Below, piece by piece: positions 12,401 to 23,733 of a stretch of 64,000 nucleotides of DNA. Source of the stretch: Chalara sp. BL73 (lineage: Eukaryota > Ascomycota > Leotiomycetes > Helotiales); the NCBI GenBank assembly GCA_918026815.1, contig CAKJVC010000088.1, positions 1,612,001 through 1,676,000 on the forward strand, in the 5' to 3' direction. Within the stretch, counting starts at the first letter, position 1, and each line of letters starts with the position of its first letter. The notes beneath the pieces were generated by a model. That model saw nothing but the letters and a program-made list of their open reading frames with translations, did not search any database and was not told the DNA's origin. The position numbers and the translations under genes were made by a program.

Positions 12401-14061
12401 GTACCCTTTAACAAATTAAGTATAGATGGCATAAAATCTTGGGTAACAACAAACCTCACGTCAGCAACTTCTGAAGCTGTCATTTTTTGCACTTTACATG
12501 TATAGGAAAGAATCACGTGTAAGAAGCAGTGTCATGAGAAAGATAACCTTCGCAGCACCCGCTGCCTTGAAATATCTGTGTGTAAACGCTGCATGCGGGA
12601 CTATGGACCCAGTCACAATTTCAACGACGTTTCTTTCAGCGCCAATCTTTTCTCCTGCCGCCAGAAGTTTTATAGAAAGATGGGAGCTCGTACCATTTGC
12701 TTTCGCATTGTGAGCGACCACCTAACAAAAGCAAGAGCGTGCGGTGAAGCTCAATTCAACGTTGGCCGTTGGGAATGTGAGCAAGCAATGCTACCTAGCA
12801 AGCAAAACCCCCGCGGCCAGGCAGCCGGAAATCTGTAAATGCCCTCAACGCTTGCTGGATCCTCTCTCCTCAGGCATATCTCCAACCGTTTCGCTTTATC
12901 TAGCGAACGCTTGCGTATGCCTGCAACCAACCAGCCGACTCCTGCCCGTGATAACTTCCCCTTGGGATGATCTGCATGAAGATGGATGAGAGGGTAGGCT
13001 TCTCCACCGGGTAGGTTAAGCGGCTGCGGGCGTGACTGCGATATTTTGTTCGCGATGACAACAGCCATCCGGCATACAACGAAACTCGAACCCGCGTTGC
13101 AAGCTCGTCTTTTGGCGACCTGGCATGCAGGGGCTCTTGCTCCGGCACGGTTCGCGAATAGGACAGCAGGGCAGAGAGAGCCACGAATGCGTACGTCTCG
13201 AGGATTCTCGGTTGCTTGGTTCCCGGTAGCTTCAGAACAGCCTCCGCGATAAACCGTATCAAAACATAAAAGCGCAGCTTTCACCAATCGGAAAAGGGAA
13301 GAAGAAAAAAGGAGCATACAAGCCCCCTGGATTTTCCATCGCCGGAAGCTTCAGGGTGGGAAGGAAATCTCGATTGGAGGGTTGGTGTTGGCGATCGGAA
13401 GGCATGCGTTTCCTCTCTCCGACGCGAGGCTTTTGATTCCCATTCGGCTGTCGTGGCTCCTTCCCTTTCGCTAGATGGGGAGGGCAAGAAGGTTTGTGCG
13501 GGTAAGATAGGCTCCTATGATACGTGGCTGGTGAAGAGAAAACGACGGCAAGTATTTGGTTGGCAACGAGATTTGAACTGGATATATTCTAGCCTTTTGG
13601 GGTAAAGCAGGCCAGCGTGTAGGACATTGCTCCTTTGACTGTCAGCATGTTTGCAAAAATATTTGGGCAGACGTTTTTCTGTATACAGGTTTATATCTAG
13701 GCAATGGCTAATTGCAAGGTGAGTCGTTCTGACACTTTCAAACACTTTATCTATGGACTTCATAAACATGTATAACCCAGGGGCCTTCCCCCTCATTCAT
13801 AAATTTTTGAGCCGGGAAATGTTAGACAAGCCAGTGATGCATTATGTCACTGGCCCTTGGTAGGTCCCACTTTATTGTAGTACAAAACTGGTATAGATGA
13901 AATGTATTCATATGATTATCCATGCTATATTCTTATACAAACCCCGGGAAAGACCTTGGGGCAAGCACTCTATAAAGATGCTGATATCCAGGCGTGAAGC
14001 CTATCTCAAACACCGCATGTAAACATCCTCACTTATCAACACTACAAAACTCTTCTGCCCG

Positions 14062-15912
14062 TTACCAGTTGCCTGAGATCCATCGGTTGAGGAAGTCAAG
14101 TGATGCCACTGGCTGGTCCATGGGAACCATGTGGCCTGCCTGGTAGATACGAGCAAAGGTCAAATTACCGGAGCCTTTACCCTCACCATACTTAGTGCCA
14201 TCATCCAACTTCAAAGCCTTGGTCTCAGCCTTGTTGAACGCCTTCTGTCCGGGCCACTCCAGAGCATCGGTCCAGGCTTGATTTCCGAGCCAGTTGCAGA
14301 TGTAGTCAGCATCTCCGGCATAGATCAAAACTGGAATCTGCTCAAGAATGCCAGGGACGAGACGGTGGTATGGCTGCATCCAGTCGCCTTGGAAGAGGAA
14401 GTTGCGGTTGATGTCAAAATTGCAAGAGTCGTAGCTGCTGACCTCGGCGCCGAGAGCCTCGATGACTTCTGGCTTATTCAGGTAGTCGCTGATCCATCCA
14501 AGAGCAGAGTAGCAGAGGTTGTTAGAATCCTCGCATTTGCCACGGATATCGTAGACGTTCTGACCAGTCCTTTGGTATGGACCGATCAGGGCGTTGTTGC
14601 AGTAGATGGAAGCTGGAACGCAGGACCAGACACTCTCGCTATCGTAGCAGTTCTGGATCAGGCTCTGGCAACGTGGCAATGCGTTGTCCATAGCTTGGCA
14701 TTCACCGGAGTTGAGAACAGCCTTATATCCTCCCTCACCACAAGCCATTGGTCTGTACTTCTCGTACTGGGTCAAGCCATCAGTGAGGCCGTTTCCGATA
14801 AGGACTGACTTAAGGTTGATGTTACGCTTCTTGTGAGACAGAATTTCAGAGGTGAAGACTGGAATGTAGTGACCGGCATATGACTCTCCAGCAATGTGGA
14901 AGTCCTGCGTGGCATATTCTGGGAATTGCTTAAAGAATAAGGTGAGGAGGGCATAGACATCTTTTCCGGCAGCAACTGTGTTGCTCACGGAGCTGCCACT
15001 ATATGAGTAACCAACATTGACTGGTTGATCAAGGAAGATGACGGAAGCGTTGGCATTCCATGAGTAGGGGTTGTGGACGATCTTGAGGTTCTTGTCAATA
15101 GACGCTGGGCCAAGCTCGAGGAAGAGTCCAGTGAGGGATGAGCAGCCGGGGCCACCGTTCTATAAAGCACGAGTCAGTTAATGCTTGCGGGGGTAGCGGG
15201 AGACCGCCGCCGATTTCGGTAATAATGAAGCATTTAATAATCCAGTGTGTCACCATCCATGAGACATTGGAATAGAAAGAGAATCGGTCTCACTTACCAG
15301 CCATAGCACAACCGGATCGTTCTTGGGATCATTTCGAGACTCGAAGAACCCTAAAGCAAGTTAGCAACCGTTGCTGCTGCTGCTGGCCATCAAGGTATGC
15401 TTACAATAGAACAGATGCTTGTCGTTCGCATCATCATCCAAGTAACCGCTGTATTGCTTAACCTTATCGATGCCAAGCTTCGAAGGATCAACCTTCTTGA
15501 TTCTCATGTTGTATGAAGCCAAGTCACCGCCAACCTCTCTCTCCTTCTCTCCTGCCGAGTTCTTGACCCAAACGTTCTGAACCTCGGCACCGCTGACGAT
15601 GTGATCCCACTTGCTATCGGGCTTTCGCACATGAGGCTTTGGTGCCGAGAAGAAGGTAGCTGCGTCCATCGCCTCGGGGAACATCATGGCGACTTCATCC
15701 CAGATGGCCTTCGCATCCGCCGTCATCTCCTTCATCGACTCGGTGAGATGAGTCAACGAATCCATAGACTTCGACCATGCTGCGGACACCGGCTTCGCAA
15801 CGTCTTCCACCGACGGCATGTGCTCGATGAAGGGGTTCTTCAGAACATGTTGCTGAGGAGGGACAGCGGCCGAAGCTGCGCCTAACAGGACTGTTGAGGC
15901 GAGGAGCTTCAT
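14062..15912 (-). CDS. cpyA: Vacuolar carboxypeptidase Y (serine carboxypeptidase, peptidase family S10)
   Basis: Three exons (15912-15405, 15350-15298, 15159-14062) join to 552 residues; both introns are GT..AG. A signal peptide (about 1-16, [16 protein letters not shown]) is followed by a propeptide of about 110 residues and then the mature enzyme. The catalytic triad is visible: Ser in HIAGESYAG (about residue 280), Asp in [10 protein letters not shown] (about 472) and His in [11 protein letters not shown] (about 530). The substrate carboxylate-binding segment [10 protein letters not shown] is created by joining exons 2 and 3, which supports the model. Many cysteines fit the disulfides of mature CPY. 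The family matures in the vacuole and removes C-terminal residues from peptides during vacuolar proteolysis. The length matches fungal CPY. It is divergent from SDO1, with a 760-bp shared upstream region. Confidence 0.95.
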
Positions 15913-16674
15913 GGTTCAATGGTGTTATTATGATTTGATTACCAGACCAAAATCGGCAATAAAGAGTGATAATTGATAGAAGTCAAGTGATCAAATTAGA
16001 TACTTAGATGTAATGATCAAGCACTGGTGTTTGTTATGATGGTGGTGATGATGAAGAAGGAAGAGGAAGAGAGAGGATGGGAGCTTGTTTCATGCAGCAG
16101 CTCTTCCGGGCCTGCGTCACTTGTGCCTGGCCAACCACCCGATAAGGCCAGGCTGCACCCATATCCCTGTTGACATTGGCTCACGTGGACAAGATGCCTT
16201 GGCTGGCGTGTGTGGCGACGACGATAACATCAAACATGGAGGAGAAGAAATATGAGATTGTTTAGGTGTCACTAGGTACAAGTTTGAATGGCTAACGGAT
16301 TTCCAGATCAGCCTTTAATGTGATGGGAACACTGAACAGCAGGTTCCCCATTGCTTCACTCAAGGCAGTGCAGTTGCCACAAACCAGCCTGATTCGGTTG
16401 CTCGGAGCAAGATGAGTCAAGAAATGAATCAGATGGAAGATCGGATATGGGGATACAGAGATTCATTATCATCATCATCATCATCAAGTTTCTGTATATA
16501 TAAAACGGCCCAAGTTCCTTAGCCCTAACCCAGTACTCGACCATTATTCTGAGGTGAACTAATTGGCAAGGGTCTTCCCCCACCAAGATAAAGATTTCCA
16601 TTTCAAACTACCCCTCCAGCCCAAAAAAACCAGCATTATCACAAACCTTTCAACGCCTCTTTAAATTTCTCAAA
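15913..16674. promoter_or_regulatory. Divergent upstream region of cpyA and sdo1
   Basis: About 760 bp between two divergent start codons. It carries purine-rich GA runs near 16050-16080 and an (ATC)n microsatellite at 16464-16486. No recognisable gene lies in it. Confidence 0.5.
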
Positions 16675-17568
16675 ATGAGAGTCAATCAACCCTCCAACCA
16701 AATAAAACTAACAAACGTCTCGCTCGTGCGTCTCAAAAAAGCAAAAAAGCGCTTCGAGATTGCCTGCTACAAGAACAAGGTCTTAGAATGGCGCTCCGGC
16801 ATCGAGACCGACCTTGACAACGTCCTACAGATCGAAGGTGTCTTCCTGAACGTCTCGAAAGGCCAGACGGCTCCGACGGCTGATCTGCAGAAGGCGTTTG
16901 GCAAGGAAGCCAGCACGAGAGATATCATACTTGAGATACTTGGGAAAGGAGAGCTACAAGTGGGCGAGAAGGAGAGGGCGGCGCAGCTGGAACGAGTGCA
17001 CAATGAGGTTGTGGGCATTGTGGCGAGCAGGCTGGTGGACCCGAAGACGAAGAGGGTGTATACGACGGGCATGATCGAGAAGGCGTTGGATATGCTGAGT
17101 TCGGGAGGGTCACAGGCTAAGGCGGAAGAGAAGGGCGGGGATGAGGAAGGCAAGGCGAAGCCCAAGGAACATACCTGGACGGGAGTCGTGGCTACGAAGA
17201 GTGCAAAGTCACAGGCCTTGGAGGCAATGAAGGCTCTGATTCTGCATCAACCAATCCCGGTTATGCGGGCGAGGATGAAGTTGAGAGTTACATGCTCGTT
17301 GGCGGTGCTGAAACAGAATGCGAAGCCTCTGCCCAAGGCAGAGGGTGAGGAAGGCGACGGGGAGGAGAAAAAGGCTACGGTTAAGGATAGGATTTTGGGT
17401 TATGTTGAGCAGGTGGACAGTCAGGACACTATGGGCTCGGAGTGGGAGGTCATTGGGTTCGTGGAACCTGGTGCTTTCAAGGGCTTGAGTGATTTTATTG
17501 GAGGTGAGACGAAAGGTCAAGGACGGGTGGAGGTGCTTGATATGGCAGTCACCACCAGCGATGACTAA
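16675..17568 (+). CDS. sdo1: Ribosome maturation protein Sdo1 (SBDS family)
   Basis: A single-exon gene of 297 residues. The N-terminal domain begins with the family hallmark NQIKLTNVSLVRLKKAKKRFEIA and continues through KNKVLEWRSGIETDLDNVLQ and VFLNVSKGQTA. A helical middle domain (TRDIILEILGKGELQVGEKERAAQLE..VVGIVASRLVDPKTKRVYT) and a C-terminal ferredoxin-like domain (IPVMRARMKLRVT) follow. With the GTPase Efl1, SBDS proteins evict Tif6/eIF6 from nascent 60S subunits in the cytoplasm. Two charged, low-complexity insertions (about residues 143-165 and 223-240, rich in Glu, Lys and Gly) lengthen it beyond the roughly 250 residues of yeast Sdo1, as in many filamentous fungi. The start is the only in-frame ATG before the conserved sequence. 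It converges on the S18 gene, and L17 follows, so three ribosome-linked genes sit together. Confidence 0.95.
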   Translation: MRVNQPSNQIKLTNVSLVRLKKAKKRFEIACYKNKVLEWRSGIETDLDNVLQIEGVFLNVSKGQTAPTADLQKAFGKEASTRDIILEILGKGELQVGEKERAAQLERVHNEVVGIVASRLVDPKTKRVYTTGMIEKALDMLSSGGSQAKAEEKGGDEEGKAKPKEHTWTGVVATKSAKSQALEAMKALILHQPIPVMRARMKLRVTCSLAVLKQNAKPLPKAEGEEGDGEEKKATVKDRILGYVEQVDSQDTMGSEWEVIGFVEPGAFKGLSDFIGGETKGQGRVEVLDMAVTTSDD

Positions 17569-17858
17569 GAGATTTCTGTTGACCTGCATATCTGAGCGAG
17601 CATAAAAAGGCGTTGAGGTATAGAAATATTGAATCGCCATTTTCTTGTCACAACCACTTGGCATGATTGTATCACGGTGCCGCTCCACTAATAAAGCAAG
17701 ATCAAGGTTTGATGATTTCTTATTTTTCCCCAGCTGAACCACTGTACACCTAAGGAGGGCTTCATGCCGAATGATGCAAATAAAGCCAAACGCATACCAT
17801 CGTACCCATGACCAGCAACAATCCAGCCAGCCGTAAGAACCCATAAAGCGCCAGACGT

Positions 17859-18462
17859 TTATCCTCCCTTCTTCTTGGAAACACCGACAGTACGACCTCT
17901 GCGACCAGTCGTCTTCGAGTGCTGTCCACGCACACGGAGTCCCCAGTAGTGACGAAGACCACGGTGAGCGCGGATCTTCTTCAGGCGTTCCAAGTCATCA
18001 CGAAGCTTGGAGTCGACACCGTTGGCGAGGATCTGGCTGTCTTTGCCATCGACGATATCGCGTTGACGATTGAGGAACCAGGTTGGGATCTTGTATTGAG
18101 TTGGGTTTTGAATAATGGTAACAATTCGCTCTAGCTCTTCGGAGGTAAGTTCACCAGCACTGGCAGATGTTAGATTCTGATTCGCCTTCTGGAAATATTT
18201 CCATACCGCTTGTTGAGGTCAACATCAGCCTTCTTGCAGACCAAGTTGGAGTAACGACGGCCGACACCCTTGATCTTCGTGAGCGCGTACATCACCTTCT
18301 GCTTTCCCTCAACATTGGTGTTGAGGAGACGCAGAATGAACTGAACTTTTGGAAAGTTAGCTTCAATTTCACAGACGCATGCCTCGAGATTGGAGATATC
18401 AAGACAAAGCCAAAGAAGGGAATAGGCATACAGTTCGATTTCTCGCCACTGACAAGCGACAT
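17859..18462 (-). CDS. rps18: 40S ribosomal protein S18 (uS13)
   Basis: Three exons (18462-18432, 18345-18207, 18159-17859) give 156 residues, the usual length of eukaryotic S18. Exon 1 encodes only [10 protein letters not shown] plus one base. Exon 2 gives [20 protein letters not shown] and [16 protein letters not shown]. Exon 3 gives [19 protein letters not shown] and ends in a basic tail with [20 protein letters not shown]. The introns are 86 and 47 nt, with GTATG donors and a TCTAAC-like branch sequence in the second. S18 sits in the head of the small subunit and contacts the P-site tRNA and the 60S subunit. It is divergent from L17 and overlaps no other gene. Short open frames over introns here are artefacts of retained intron sequence. 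Confidence 0.97.
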
Positions 18463-18567
18463 GATTGCGGTATTTCGCGATCGTTGACGTTGTCGATATT
18501 TGTCGTCTTGGAGGAGTTCGAGATGTGAGTTCAAGATTTTGCAGTTCTGGTGTGGGAGCTAAGCGAC

Positions 18568-18573
18568 CACGTG
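18568..18573. promoter_or_regulatory. CACGTG element upstream of rps18
   Basis: A perfect E-box palindrome in the context CCACGTGAT, 106 bp upstream of the rps18 start codon. Cbf1-type bHLH factors bind this hexamer in ascomycetes. Function here is inferred from position only. Confidence 0.45.
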
Positions 18574-19163
18574 ATATTGACAAACCCACTCAGAAACTCT
18601 TAGCCTCAGGCATGATCTCGGGTAACACGTCTGGCAGAGCCTCATTATTGTGAGACGACCAGCAATATTGACTCTTCAAACCATTATCTATTGCCTCTTG
18701 TGGACCTTTTATCGAACGATGATACTCTCAACTCATGGCGAGTCGTGATGTGATTAGCTCCTTGAGGAGTATAACCCCAGCGATTCCATGTAATTGTCTC
18801 AAGACAAAACTAAAGGCAGCTTGGTTGCTGTACGCCGTGAAGCAGTACACAATTCCTGTCAAATATTGTACAAACCCGGCGCCGCATGCTTGCTTGTAAT
18901 GTTGAAGAAAGATAGTATATGGGTGCAGCAAATAGACCGCCTTGACAAAAAGCAAGAATAACAAATATCCACATCTAGAAAGCACATGCTGAAAGTATTC
19001 CCGTGAGGCGATAAGCAGGCTGTCGTATTGGAGAGGACTTAATTGAAACATACAGCTTGAAGTATGATCAATCAAGGATGAAGATAATGAAGCCAGATGG
19101 AGGCTGGTCTAGTAAGAGAATCTATTCAGGTCGAGATTTATTAATGGGGAGGCTTGGCCATAT

Positions 19164-19169
19164 CACGTG
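19164..19169. promoter_or_regulatory. CACGTG element upstream of rpl17
   Basis: A perfect E-box palindrome in the context ATCACGTGCG, 112 bp upstream of the rpl17 start codon, mirroring the element in front of rps18. Function is inferred from position only. Confidence 0.45.
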
Positions 19170-19280
19170 CGCTGGATTTGTCGCTTGCTTGGGCACCCAC
19201 TTTTTTCCCACCAAACTCTGACATTCGGGAAATTCAATCATTTTCATGAACAACGACAACTTCGACAACCAACAGTCAAA

Positions 19281-20393
19281 ATGGTGTGTGCTGAATTTCC
19301 GATACTTTACCAGACCGATATCTCTAGGATGCTGCTGGAACAGGCTGAAATTATATCATTGCCCTACGATCGACGAAGCGCTCAAAAACTAATTGCGAAA
19401 TACAATCACAACTTCCTACAACACATACCAAGACACGGACAAGACTGGAACAAAGGTCTATGACAGTATTTGGAACGCAGGATTGGAGAATGAGTCCCTG
19501 CCGGATTTTTTTGGCATTACCTACCGTGGAATATGAATTTTCGACACCCAATCCAAGCAGCATCCTAGAGCTTCAATAACAATATATCTACATCAGCGCT
19601 GAAGCCTCGTACTAATTTGGCAATAGGTACGCTACGCCGCGACTGAGATTGCGCCAACGAAGAGCGCCAGAGCTCGTGGTGCTTACCTCCGTGTGAGCTT
19701 CAAGGTACGTTTTCCCCGCCACTATAGACGGACAGCATGAATGCTAACCACGACCACAGAATACCAGGTTCGTGCACTCTCCATTTTAGATATCGACTCT
19801 AGCTACAATCTGCTTTGCGACTTAGGATATTGCTTGAATTACATAAACTAACATCAAGGTTAACAGAGAGACTGCACAAGCAATCAATGGATGGAAGCTA
19901 CAACGGGCGGTTAAGTTCCTTGAGAACGTCCAAGAGCACAAGGAGGCTGTCCCAATGAGAAGATACGCAGGAGGAACCGGTCGCGCTGCCCAAGGAAAGC
20001 AATTCGGCGTCTCCCGCGCCAGATGGCCAGTCAAGTCCGCCGAGTTCTTGCTTGGTCTCCTCAAGAACGCCGAGGCGAACGCAGATACCAAAGGTCTCGA
20101 TACTGGTAATCTCATCGTGAAGCACATCCAAGTCAACCAAGCCCCCAAGCAACGCCGCCGAACATATCGTGCCCATGGTCGTGTATGTCTTTTCCCGTCT
20201 CATTGGCCCGTGAAACTGCTGACACGTCAAACAGATCAACCCATACATGTCCAACCCCTGCCACATCGAGCTCATCCTTACCGAAGGCGAGGAGGTCGTC
20301 CAAAAGTCAGAGTCCGTCGTAGGCCGTGAGTCCGCCCGCCTGAACAGCAGACAACGAGGCCGCCGCCAGCGCCTTGCCATCACTGCTGCTTAG
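19281..20393 (+). CDS. rpl17: 60S ribosomal protein L17 (uL22)
   Basis: Five exons join to 187 residues: 19281-19283, 19627-19704, 19760-19767, 19867-20182 and 20235-20393. The first coding exon is the ATG alone, and the third is an 8-nt microexon (AATACCAG) that supplies Asn-Thr-Arg of the conserved SFKNTRETAQAI segment. The product begins [20 protein letters not shown] and includes [39 protein letters not shown] and [20 protein letters not shown], all typical of L17. The length fits the family. L17 lines the 60S exit tunnel near its opening with a beta-hairpin extension. Intron lengths are 343, 55, 99 and 52 nt; the first has a CTAAT branch sequence just before its acceptor. No other splice choice tested by eye restores the conserved protein. 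It is divergent from rps18 and convergent with the F-box gene. Confidence 0.95.
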
Positions 20394-20984
20394 GTCTTTG
20401 CGTTTTGCTGGTTTGGGAATACTATGAATGGGGGCTTAGCATATGGGGAGCATTACGGGTTGTGATTCTCCAAGATGTATTGCAAGTGGCATTATTTTGC
20501 TGATCACTTCATAAAAATAACGATTCCAAACTACAATTTTGGCATGCTTTTGTTGGTGAAATATACTGTGAGATATGGGGTTAAAACACTTTTTTGTTCT
20601 GAACTTGAGTGTACGCGAATACATATACAGCACATCTGTTTAGGTATCTCATCGCTGTAGCATTCGATCTCGAAACTACTCTATCAAGCAAGTGCTTCTC
20701 CACAATTACTATTCATGGCAAGCAATCCCTATACTCTAACAGCTGAAGATCTGGAAAGTCTTCGTCGTGACGACCACGCCGCAGATGTGAATCAGTTTCT
20801 AAATCGCCCAACCTTTCGAATCACAGATTCGACCCAATCCTCGCTATGCTCTTCAAAATGCACAAATGAACCACAAATACATATAAAGAAGCTTATAAAG
20901 GTAGATCCCCACGAATACGGATGGGTCTGCACGCAGGTATCTCCAATATCACGCCACTTAAAGAAAGATATCGCACCGTCGATA
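20394..20984. other. Intergenic, 3' regions of rpl17 and the F-box gene
   Basis: About 590 bp between two convergent stop codons. An open frame on the plus strand from 20715 (MASNPYTLTAEDLESL..) runs into the antisense of the F-box gene; it matches no family I know and is not called. Confidence 0.45.
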
Positions 20985-23733
20985 TTATATAGATGGCTTG
21001 CGATCTGTATGGCGAATGATGCCACTAAATCGCCCCTCACCAGCGCATGTCACTCCATCAGCCGCACACTCTACACGCAAGGTCTGGTACTCCTCGGTCT
21101 CTGGCCAGCCCACAGAGAAAAAGAACCCATTCACTAGCTGCCACTGCTCAATATGTCCCATGTGATTCACCACATCACCTAAAGTATATTCAGTAGGACT
21201 AGGCTTCATCATAATGCTTTCAAGCTCGGTGGTTCTCTTCAAAATAGCATGACTTTGAGCGGTAGGTTGTGGAGGCGCTGGAGGAGCCTCAATCATTGAC
21301 TGGTTGATATCCAGAGAAAGTATCACGTATCCGCATGAGTTAAACTCAAGCTTCTGAAGAGAAGGTATGTGAGAGGGATTGCGACTCGAAGGTTGTGCGT
21401 CAGGTTCATCGACTTCTTCGTGTCGGAAAGCTAAGGATTTATACCGACATGGTGTCAAGGTTTCAATAACGCTCGCCCACGATCCATTTCGAGGATTGAA
21501 CTTTTCATAATCGGTGAGGTCGGATGCATTCTGATTCATAGGCAGACCTACAGGTGCTGGAAATGGGCCTAATGGCACTGCTGCTCCTGCTACTCCTGCT
21601 GCTCCAGCTGCCATCATCGCCTGCGCCGCCATCGCTTGTTGTAACATCCCAGCTGGCGCACCTACAGGTCCTGCAGCTCCAGCCTGAGCCATCATATTTG
21701 GAAAATTAATTCCTTGCTGGATCTGGACACCGTTCTGAGCGTTCTGAGCATTCTGAGCATTCTGAGCCGCATGCGGCAGGATGACGGGATTTGGCAGCAC
21801 ATTCGGTGGGACAGGTGCGGTCAGAGAAACAGAGTCAAAGGCAAGCGTCTCCAGGCCAGTTCTTTTTAAGGTTGAGCAAAATGATTGCAGAATGTGGGGA
21901 CTGAACCAACAGTTCTTAAAAGACAAGTGCTTGATATATGGGAGTGATAGCACCTGCGACGAACCTTGTCTATCGAGTAGCTCTATCGCCCTAGGTACAA
22001 TCGGGGCTCCAAGCACATGATGATTCCGAGCGAATAAACCTGGAGCTTGTTCTCCTCCGCACAACCACTCAAAATGCAAAGTGGTGATGTTTCTTCGACG
22101 AGAGATCTGTTCCTGAAGGAGCTTGTAAACAGCAGATATTGTCTGCGAAGGAGGAACCTTGTTATCCTGGACATAGCTTGTGGGTAGCTTCACCACCTCC
22201 CTCCAGTCAGGAATGACGGCCATATGCAGCTTTCCTAGCTGTGGCAGGGCTTCCCAAAAGTCCTCGCGATTGAGAACAGGTATAAATCGACCTGGAATTC
22301 GAGCTAGTGTGAGGGTTTCAATTTTACGGAAGGTGGTCGAATTGTCGATGATTGCAATAACATATGACTGAATGAAGGCACGCTGAGCCCATTCTATCTC
22401 AAGCAACATCTCTCTCTGCCCGCTAGTAAGATCATTGGGTTTTAGTGAGTAAGATTCAATCTTGGTCTTCGCTGGTCGGCGGTTTGGCGCCAAAGCCGCT
22501 CCCTCAAGGGCATCCTCTTCTTCATCGGATTCTTCTAAAGGCGTGGGACTAGCATCGTCGACATTGACATGGAATGATTCGCCATGAGTAAGCCCAGCAA
22601 CATGTGGGATACTTGGATTTCCGCCACCAAAACCTGGGACCACACTCTGACTTGCTGGCGGCGCGGTAGATTGACCCTGAAGTGCTTCGAGTCGTTCAGA
22701 AGCAAGCTCTGTTTCAATCATCATGGCTACTGCCGAGCTGAGTTCTTCACCTGGAATGCCGGCGAACTGGAGCATTCTCTCATAAGAGGTATGTCGTGAG
22801 TCAGGATCAATCGAAGTAAAGGTCGAAGTGGACCTTGCCAATCGTCCTCCCCTGAAAGACAACTTGGATTGAGGTTCCGAAACAAACCTTGATTTTCCGA
22901 ATACTTTAACCTTGCCAGCACGCTCCATTAGTTTTATGTTGATATCAGGGCCTGATAGCCACCCCAAGCCTCCATCGATTGATAGACCAAGCTCATTTGC
23001 TTTGGTGATGAATCTTAATGCTTTCGACATGGACCTCGTCTCATCAGCAGTCTGCTCAAGGCCCTCAAGTTGCGTATATCTGTTGTAATTCTTGAATGGC
23101 CATCGGTAGATCCCCCAGAACGACGTTATAGCTTCTTGATCGCTCTTTATCGGTGGAGTTGATAACTTGTTCTCATCGTACTCAAAGGTCATAGCAAATT
23201 TGAGAATCCTTTCCCCATATCCCTGGAAGACCCTCATGCCCTTATCTTGTAACATGACTGCTCCTTGAGGCAGATCATTTAAGGATTCGTCTCTCCTAGA
23301 AAGTGAAGGCTCCGGCGAGATACCATAAATCTCAGGTTTGAATGGCACGACAACCCATCTAAATAGATACGGAGATACAAATCTTTCAAACTCCCTATTA
23401 ACCAGTCGCATATTCTGAATGTTGGAACGAGGAAGGTAAGAACAGATGAGGTCGAAGAGCTCGATAGGGAGCGCGCCAGGGGGCCAAATGGGCGGTTTTG
23501 CTACAAATATTGTCAGATCAAATGTTTCTTCGCACTAAAACGGCCGCCACACTACGGAGATGTAAGAAAGAGCCTCATCCGAGAGCCTGCGGATTGTTAT
23601 TTAAGTACGCATAGGCTGTTCTGGCACCACAAGCCTGTTCCGTACAAACTCCTTACATGTAATCTCGAGGGCTCTCTCCTGTATACAACGACTGCATTTC
23701 TTTGGCTATCCACTAACCTCTTCTGGAATTCAT
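20985..23733 (-). CDS. Large F-box protein, putative SCF substrate adaptor
   Basis: A 16-nt first exon (23733-23718, MNSRR plus one base) joins across a 217-nt intron (GTTAGT..TTTGTAG) to exon 2 (23500-20985), giving 843 residues. The splice adds residues 10-50, a clear F-box: WPPGALPIELFDLICSYLPR followed by SNIQNMRLVNREFERF. F-boxes bind Skp1 and bring substrates to SCF ubiquitin ligases. The rest has no recognisable WD40 or regular leucine-rich repeats. It shows short hydrophobic blocks with conserved-looking tryptophans, an acidic patch (EESDEEEDALEG) and, near residues 590-660, a Gln/Asn/Ala/Met/Gly-rich stretch with repeated QNAQNAQ. The substrate is unknown. The intact single frame of about 2.5 kb argues that it is functional. 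A model starting at the internal Met at 23411 would cut the F-box in half. Confidence 0.82.

Larger units (their letters stand above)
7733..14061. other. 6.3-kb gene-poor region
   Basis: No open frame here has recognisable domains. The stretch contains a (GGT)n/(GAT)n microsatellite (8325-8377), a decamer array (8621-8670), a 20-base C run (9418-9437) and a purine/pyrimidine-biased segment around 7980-8040 built from GCTTGCTTGCTCGCTCG repeats. Short frames at 12328-12516, 12494-12721 and 12751-13317 on the minus strand overlap or break into each other and cannot be joined into a credible gene. It could be ordinary intergenic DNA with long promoters or an eroded gene/transposon; I cannot decide which. 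Confidence 0.45.
18463..19280. promoter_or_regulatory. Divergent promoter region of rps18 and rpl17
   Basis: About 820 bp between the S18 and L17 start codons. A perfect CACGTG palindrome lies at 18568-18573, 106-111 bp upstream of the S18 ATG, and another at 19164-19169, 112-117 bp upstream of the L17 ATG. The near-equal distances make both good candidates for binding sites of a bHLH factor such as Cbf1. No gene is recognised between them. Confidence 0.6.

Noticed and set aside
12155..12721. Three consecutive minus-strand frames that look partly protein-like (for example SSHLSIKLLAAGEKIGAER)
   Set aside because: They are in different frames without good splice signals between them and match no family I know; an eroded gene is possible but not supported.
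12751..13317. 188-codon minus-strand frame
   Set aside because: Ala/Arg/Gly-rich, overlaps other frames and has no domain or leader evidence.
13540..13640. tRNA-like GTTCAAATCTC on the minus strand
   Set aside because: No matching acceptor, D or anticodon arms upstream; the T-stem has mismatches.
19284..19626. Intronic snoRNA in the first L17 intron
   Set aside because: Ribosomal-protein introns often host snoRNAs, but I found no convincing C (RTGATGA) and D (CTGA) box pair with a closing stem.
20715..21137. 140-codon plus-strand frame (MASNPYTLTAEDLESL)
   Set aside because: Its second half is antisense to the F-box gene and the N-terminal part matches no family.
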